A DNA stretch of 64,000 nucleotides, from the NCBI GenBank assembly GCA_029262195.1, contig JAJCZX010000041.1:124001-188000 (forward strand). The letters run 5' to 3'. Positions 60,380 through 64,000 of the stretch are shown in pieces. Under the pieces are notes generated by a model that saw only the letters and a list, made by a program, of their open reading frames with translations, was not told where the DNA came from and searched no databases. Every line of letters begins with the position of its first letter. Positions within the stretch are counted from its first letter, which is position 1. Origin of the DNA: Gemmatimonadota bacterium. GTDB taxonomy: Bacteria > Gemmatimonadota > Gemmatimonadetes > Gemmatimonadales > GWC2-71-9. The translations under genes and the position numbers were made by a program.

Positions 60380-61659
60380 ACCTTCTTTGTCAATCTCGCT
60401 CCGTATGCGCCATCAGTGCCGTAATCGTCAGGAAAGATAGATAGATCTTCTCGGGTTCGCTCGAATTCAGGGTGTGATTCCAGGAAGGCATCCACTACCC
60501 CCTGATTCTCTTCCTTTTCCAGGGAACAGGTTAGATAGACCAGCAATCCTCCGGGTTTGACTACTTCAGCTGCTGACTCGAGGAGCTTTGACTGGGTTTC
60601 CGCGGCCTGTCGAATGGTCCTTTTGTTGATTCGCCAACGGGCGTCCGGGTGTTTTCTCAGTGTGCCCGTGGCGCTGCAGGGGGCATCCACCACCACGGCG
60701 TCCATTGAGGATTTTCTGAACGGAGGACAGGTTCCGTCTGCACATACAATCGGCGCCTCATTCTTTACGCGGTTGAGATTGGTTCGCAAGAGTTTAACGC
60801 GTCGTGTGGTGAAATCTGACGAAACCAGCCCCGAATTGTTTTCGCCGATGACGATTGATTTCCCGCCGGGGGCGGCGCACGCATCCCAGATCAATCCCCC
60901 GCCCGGAAGCTCGGCAAATTCGATAGCGTATGCCTGGGCCGGATCCTGAACGATAAATTCGCCGTCATCGTATCCGGGTAGCTGGGCTATCATTGCATGG
61001 GCCACGGATACGCCGACGCTGAGGGCTGAGTCCCGAAACGGAACGGAGCTGGCAGTCAGGGTTTCCTTCAATTCCTCCAACGTAGTGTTTATGGGACGGA
61101 GCGTAACAGACGGGATGACGTTGTTCCGCGACAGCAATGCTTCCGTCTTTTCGAATCCGAAAGCTCTAACCCATCTCTCGACCAGCCAGTCGGGATGCGA
61201 GTACTCGTTGGCCAGATCCCACGGTGTCTTGCAATCCCTCACAGACACCGAATCCGGCCCCAACTTTCGCAAGACCGCATTGACGAGGGGCGCCTGCTTC
61301 GAGCCCACGGCTGTTTTGCAGATCTCAACGCCAGTATTTACCGCTGCGTACCTGGGAATCCGGTCGAGGAAAATCAACTGGTAGGCTCCAACGCGGAGCA
61401 CGTTGCGAAGCTTTGTCTGTACCTTAGCCCAGGGGTGTTTGAGGTTCTTGCTTATCGCACCGTCAAGCTTATTGCGGGATCGAAGCACGCCAGCCGCAAT
61501 CTGGTGAGCCAGAGCCCTGTCTTTCCCCGAAAGGTCCTTTAGCTCACGATCCCGGGCGAGTTCAAAGAGCTGTCCCTCTTCAAGTCGTTGGAGGATGCGA
61601 AATGCTGCCAGGCGGGGCTCCGTACCGCCGTCCGGTGACTTGTCAGCCAAGCATACCAC
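60376..61659 (-). CDS. rsmB: 16S rRNA (cytosine-967-C5)-methyltransferase RsmB-like
   Basis: The start is uncertain; the GTG at 61659 fits an overlap of 17 nt with thiG, and a longer ATG frame to 61734 reads through it. An N-terminal NusB-like domain (AAFRILQRLEEGQLFELARD) precedes an SAM-dependent domain with the two catalytic Cys in DAPCSATGTL and LTCSLEKEEN. It methylates 16S rRNA position 967 (E. coli numbering). Confidence 0.92.
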   Translation of the reverse strand: MVCLADKSPDGGTEPRLAAFRILQRLEEGQLFELARDRELKDLSGKDRALAHQIAAGVLRSRNKLDGAISKNLKHPWAKVQTKLRNVLRVGAYQLIFLDRIPRYAAVNTGVEICKTAVGSKQAPLVNAVLRKLGPDSVSVRDCKTPWDLANEYSHPDWLVERWVRAFGFEKTEALLSRNNVIPSVTLRPINTTLEELKETLTASSVPFRDSALSVGVSVAHAMIAQLPGYDDGEFIVQDPAQAYAIEFAELPGGGLIWDACAAPGGKSIVIGENNSGLVSSDFTTRRVKLLRTNLNRVKNEAPIVCADGTCPPFRKSSMDAVVVDAPCSATGTLRKHPDARWRINKRTIRQAAETQSKLLESAAEVVKPGGLLVYLTCSLEKEENQGVVDAFLESHPEFERTREDLSIFPDDYGTDGAYGARLTKKV

Positions 61660-62428
61660 GTGTTGGGCTGGATGGTATGGCAATTTCGCGTCGCGGCATT
61701 CGACCCGCGAGGTAAGCACAACGTCCGGCCTCAACGGCTAGCCCCATCGCCCGACCCATTGCTACAGGATCATCGGCTTCGGCGATTGCCGTATTCATGA
61801 GAATCCCGTCAACGCCCTGCTCCATCGTGATGCAGGCGTCCGATGCTGTACCAACGCCGGCATCTACAATCACAGGTAGCGACAATCTGCTCTTGATCGT
61901 TCTAATGTTGTACGGGTTGAGGAGACCCAAACCGCTTCCGATTGGAGAAGCCAGAGGCATTACTGCAGCGCACCCAGCGTCTTCAAGTTTCAAGGCGGTC
62001 AACAGATCGTCGTTGGTGTAGGCCATGACTTTGAAACCCTCTGCCGCAAGGGTTTTGGTGGCTTCGATCAATCCAACAGTATCCGGCAAAAGCGTGTCCT
62101 GGTCGCCAATCACTTCGAGTTTGATAAAGTCGTTAAATCCAGCCTCCCGCCCGAGGCGCGCATACCGGATTGCGTCTTCAGTCGTGTAACAACCCGCTGT
62201 GTTGGCCAGCAGGAATAGCTTCTTCGGGTCCAGGTGATGAAGGATTGCCTCGTCTTTGGATCGATCAAGATCAACTCGGCGAACCGCTACGGTGACTATC
62301 TGCGCGCCAGACGCGGCGATCGCATCCACCATTTCCTGGTTTGTTTTGTACTTCCCGGTCCCGACCATTAATCTGGAAGTGAAGGACTCTCCACCGATTT
62401 CGAGAGCCGTGTCGTTCTTTGCTGCCAT
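61643..62428 (-). CDS. thiG: Thiazole synthase
   Basis: 261 residues, TIM barrel with RLMVGTGKYKTNQEM, the active-site Lys in FIKLEVIGD, and VIVDAGVGTASDA and GILMNTAIAEADDP. It makes the thiazole ring of thiamine from DXP, dehydroglycine and the ThiS thiocarboxylate. It follows thiS by 12 nt. Confidence 0.96.
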   Translation of the reverse strand: MAAKNDTALEIGGESFTSRLMVGTGKYKTNQEMVDAIAASGAQIVTVAVRRVDLDRSKDEAILHHLDPKKLFLLANTAGCYTTEDAIRYARLGREAGFNDFIKLEVIGDQDTLLPDTVGLIEATKTLAAEGFKVMAYTNDDLLTALKLEDAGCAAVMPLASPIGSGLGLLNPYNIRTIKSRLSLPVIVDAGVGTASDACITMEQGVDGILMNTAIAEADDPVAMGRAMGLAVEAGRCAYLAGRMPRREIAIPSSPTRGMLG

Positions 62429-62440
62429 GGATTTTCTCCG

Positions 62441-62653
62441 TTAACCGCCACCGACGAAATGGACCAGTTCCACCCGGTCACCGCCTTTGATCCTGGTTTC
62501 GCTCAAGCGGGGTTTTCTTATAATTTCCCGATTCAACTCAACGACAACCCCGCGCTCGTCGAGGTCCAGCGATTTAACCAGTTCGAGGAGCGTCATGTGG
62601 GCGCTAACGGCCCGGTCGTCGCCGTTGATTTGTATCGTGATTAAATCAGTCAT
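62441..62653 (-). CDS. thiS: Sulfur carrier protein ThiS
   Basis: ATG 62653 gives 70 residues: a beta-grasp protein ending in the required Gly-Gly (HFVGGG) for thiocarboxylation. A frame extending to 62755 would run into thiE. It overlaps thiE by 8 nt. ThiF, the adenylating partner, is not in this window. Confidence 0.9.
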   Translation of the reverse strand: MTDLITIQINGDDRAVSAHMTLLELVKSLDLDERGVVVELNREIIRKPRLSETRIKGGDRVELVHFVGGG

Positions 62654-63278
62654 TGATCTGGAAAGATAGCAGCATCTCGTCGACCACTCCACCAGGATCG
62701 GAGTGCCTCCATATTCCGCTAATGGCGGCCACCCCGAACGCCCCCGATTCGGCACAAATTTTCGATTTTTCCGCGTCGATGCCGCCGATGGCGATCACTT
62801 TTCCGAATCTGGCAGCAGCGGCGATGGCTTTTCGGCCTAAACACTGTGCGCCCGGGTGAGTGGGTGTCTCCCAAATAGGTCCCAGGAAGACGTAGTCGGC
62901 ACCGTCGTTCAAGGCTACTTCAGCTTCTTCGGGAGAATGGACTGACCGACCAATGGTTGTGCGATCACCTACTAAACTCCGCGCCGCGGTGGTCGGCAGT
63001 CCTTTTTCAGGCAGGTGGAGCCCCCTGGCTTGAGACGCGGCAGCGATGTCAGCCCTGTCGTTTACGAAAACACCGCCGGCCTCGTTGGCGAGAAACTTCG
63101 CGAGGGAAGATTTTCGATCTGCGCTGGTCGAGCGCCCCCTGATGTGTACTGCAACCTGGTTGTTTTCAAGGAGATCCGAAGCAGTTTTCTCGAAGGGGGC
63201 TAACTTGAGGACTGCATCATTAGTTACGGCGTGAATTCTGGGGACGACATGCCTAGCCCGGGCGGTTTGTTGATCCAC
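62646..63278 (-). CDS. thiE: Thiamine-phosphate synthase (ThiE/TenI family)
   Basis: GTG 63278 is 11 nt after the fmt stop; a longer frame to 63332 overlaps fmt. ThiE/TenI motifs are VFVNDRADIAAASQARGLHL, DYVFLGPIWETPTHPG and VIAIGGI. It joins the thiazole and pyrimidine parts of thiamine; a TenI-like thiazole tautomerase role is also possible in a thiS-thiG context. About 210 residues. Confidence 0.85.
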   Translation of the reverse strand: MDQQTARARHVVPRIHAVTNDAVLKLAPFEKTASDLLENNQVAVHIRGRSTSADRKSSLAKFLANEAGGVFVNDRADIAAASQARGLHLPEKGLPTTAARSLVGDRTTIGRSVHSPEEAEVALNDGADYVFLGPIWETPTHPGAQCLGRKAIAAAARFGKVIAIGGIDAEKSKICAESGAFGVAAISGIWRHSDPGGVVDEMLLSFQIND

Positions 63279-63289
63279 TGGTTTTCGTG

Positions 63290-64000
63290 CTATTCGAACT
63301 TCTCGCCAACCCCGGGGCCGGCTCCGCAACACCAGTCGACTGCCGACATCCTCTTGCGCCCCTCGGGTTGAACGTACTGAATTCGCAGTGCCCCATTTCC
63401 CGCAGCTACTACTAATGACCGATCATCCGGTGACACGATCGTACCGGGTTCGGCCGACGACGGTTCTTCTAGAGTTGTTGGGCCGAAGAGTTTGACCGAC
63501 TTGCCTCCGAGCGTCGTCCATGCACCAGGGAGCGGATCGATGGACCGGATTAGGCATGAGATTCCCTTTGCCGAGCGGGCCCAGTCAATGCGGGCCGTTT
63601 CCCGACTCAGTTTCGGGGCGTATGTTGCCTTCTCATCGTCTTGGGGTTGCGGTTTGAGTTGGCCGGCCGCGAGATATGCCAACGCTTCGACAAGGGCCAT
63701 CGCCCCGATCTCCGCCAGGTTTACCGCCAATTCGCCGCAGGTTTCATCGGCCGCTATCTCTGTGTCGACCTGATGAAGAATCGGCCCGGTGTCCATACCG
63801 GCCTCCATCTGCATAATGGTCACGCCGGTCTTGGAATAGCCCTCGCAGATGGCGTGTTGTATAGGCGCGGCGCCGCGTAGCTCAGGCAGCAGCGAGGCGT
63901 GGACGTTCATCATTCCGAGTCTGGGCGTGTCGAGGATCTCCTGCTTTAGAATGTGGCCGTAGGCCACAACGATTCCTATATCAGGCGCGTAGGACCGCAG
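63290..64000 (-). CDS. fmt: Methionyl-tRNA formyltransferase (partial; N-terminus outside window)
   Basis: The frame is open to base 64000, so only the C-terminal ~236 residues are present. The catalytic Asn/His in NVHASLLPELRGAAPI and the Asp of GMDTGPIL are visible, followed by the C-terminal OB-like domain. It formylates initiator tRNA. Its position before rsmB and rpe is common; here thiE-thiS-thiG lie between fmt and rsmB. Confidence 0.94.
   Translation of the reverse strand: MRSYAPDIGIVVAYGHILKQEILDTPRLGMMNVHASLLPELRGAAPIQHAICEGYSKTGVTIMQMEAGMDTGPILHQVDTEIAADETCGELAVNLAEIGAMALVEALAYLAAGQLKPQPQDDEKATYAPKLSRETARIDWARSAKGISCLIRSIDPLPGAWTTLGGKSVKLFGPTTLEEPSSAEPGTIVSPDDRSLVVAAGNGALRIQYVQPEGRKRMSAVDWCCGAGPGVGEKFE

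Noticed and set aside
62429-64000. TPP riboswitch upstream of thi genes
   Set aside because: The thi genes are packed between fmt and rsmB with overlaps or short gaps, leaving no space for an aptamer.
1-64000. tRNA or rRNA genes
   Set aside because: I saw no T-loop plus acceptor pattern or conserved rRNA segments by eye. A covariance-model scan would be needed to exclude them fully.

Overview
The window comes from a diderm, respiring bacterium of moderate GC content. Outer-membrane genes (BamA/TamA-type barrel plus TamB), Lgt with several lipoproteins, an aa3/caa3-type oxidase, a haem-carrying copper nitrite reductase and a complete trp operon point to a free-living chemoheterotroph. Gene content and style (a SARP-like regulator with AAA and propeller parts, short RpoD, lone PASTA protein next to rsmB and rpe) resemble Gemmatimonadota. 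That placement is an inference; there is no rRNA or other marker to settle it.

Layout. 1-4.6 kb: the open-ended N-terminal part of a SARP/BTAD-AAA regulator, then a hipBA toxin-antitoxin pair. 4.7-11.8 kb: a cytochrome c oxidase operon (dihaem cytochrome, small membrane protein, subunits II, I, III, a subunit IV-cytochrome c fusion, a second subunit III-type protein, a CPVC protein) with haem O synthase and a TlpA-like lipoprotein upstream. 11.9-22.7 kb: an accessory-looking stretch with a MocR regulator, secreted proteins, a NirK-cytochrome c fusion, and a minus-strand AAA / cytidylate-kinase-like / vWA set interrupted by a plus-strand MFS gene and a four-helix-bundle gene. This stretch is peppered with inverted arrays of 7-9 bp repeats. 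22.7-30.9 kb: a TAT-exported GH38-like protein, an epimerase, YgfZ and glcDEF. 31-36 kb: rpoD with promoter and terminator, aroB, a PhzF-like protein, a cobalamin adenosyltransferase and dacB. 36.3-47.8 kb (plus strand): tamA-tamB-diacylglycerol kinase-zinc protein-HAD phosphatase-unknown-acpS, then a Fur-box-preceded FTR1-cytochrome c fusion. 47.8-64 kb (all minus): fmt (cut by the window edge), thiE-thiS-thiG, rsmB, PASTA, rpe, tlpA, ybbR, tsaD, lgt, then trpL-attenuator-trpEGDCFBA-aroF.

The most unusual signal is a family of intergenic elements made of two inverted arrays of short tandem repeats, G-rich on the left and C-rich on the right. Two of them (14041-14504 and 20750-21307) enclose a gene of the S23 / 23S-rRNA-intervening-sequence four-helix-bundle family. 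Both enclosed genes are damaged, one by an internal deletion and one by an N-terminal frameshift. Other array pairs (4626-4693, 15730-15883, 18708-18838, 20061-20143) are empty. The arrays abut or include neighbouring stop codons and sit where Shine-Dalgarno sequences would be expected. I read this as a probable small mobile or intervening-sequence-like element family that has spread through intergenic space.

Other readable regulation: a tryptophan attenuator whose leader peptide carries three consecutive Trp codons, a Fur box directly before the FTR1 gene, three ATGG-type direct repeats at 11-bp period upstream of mocR, consensus-like sigma-70 promoters for rpoD and nirK, and a palindrome upstream of hipBA.
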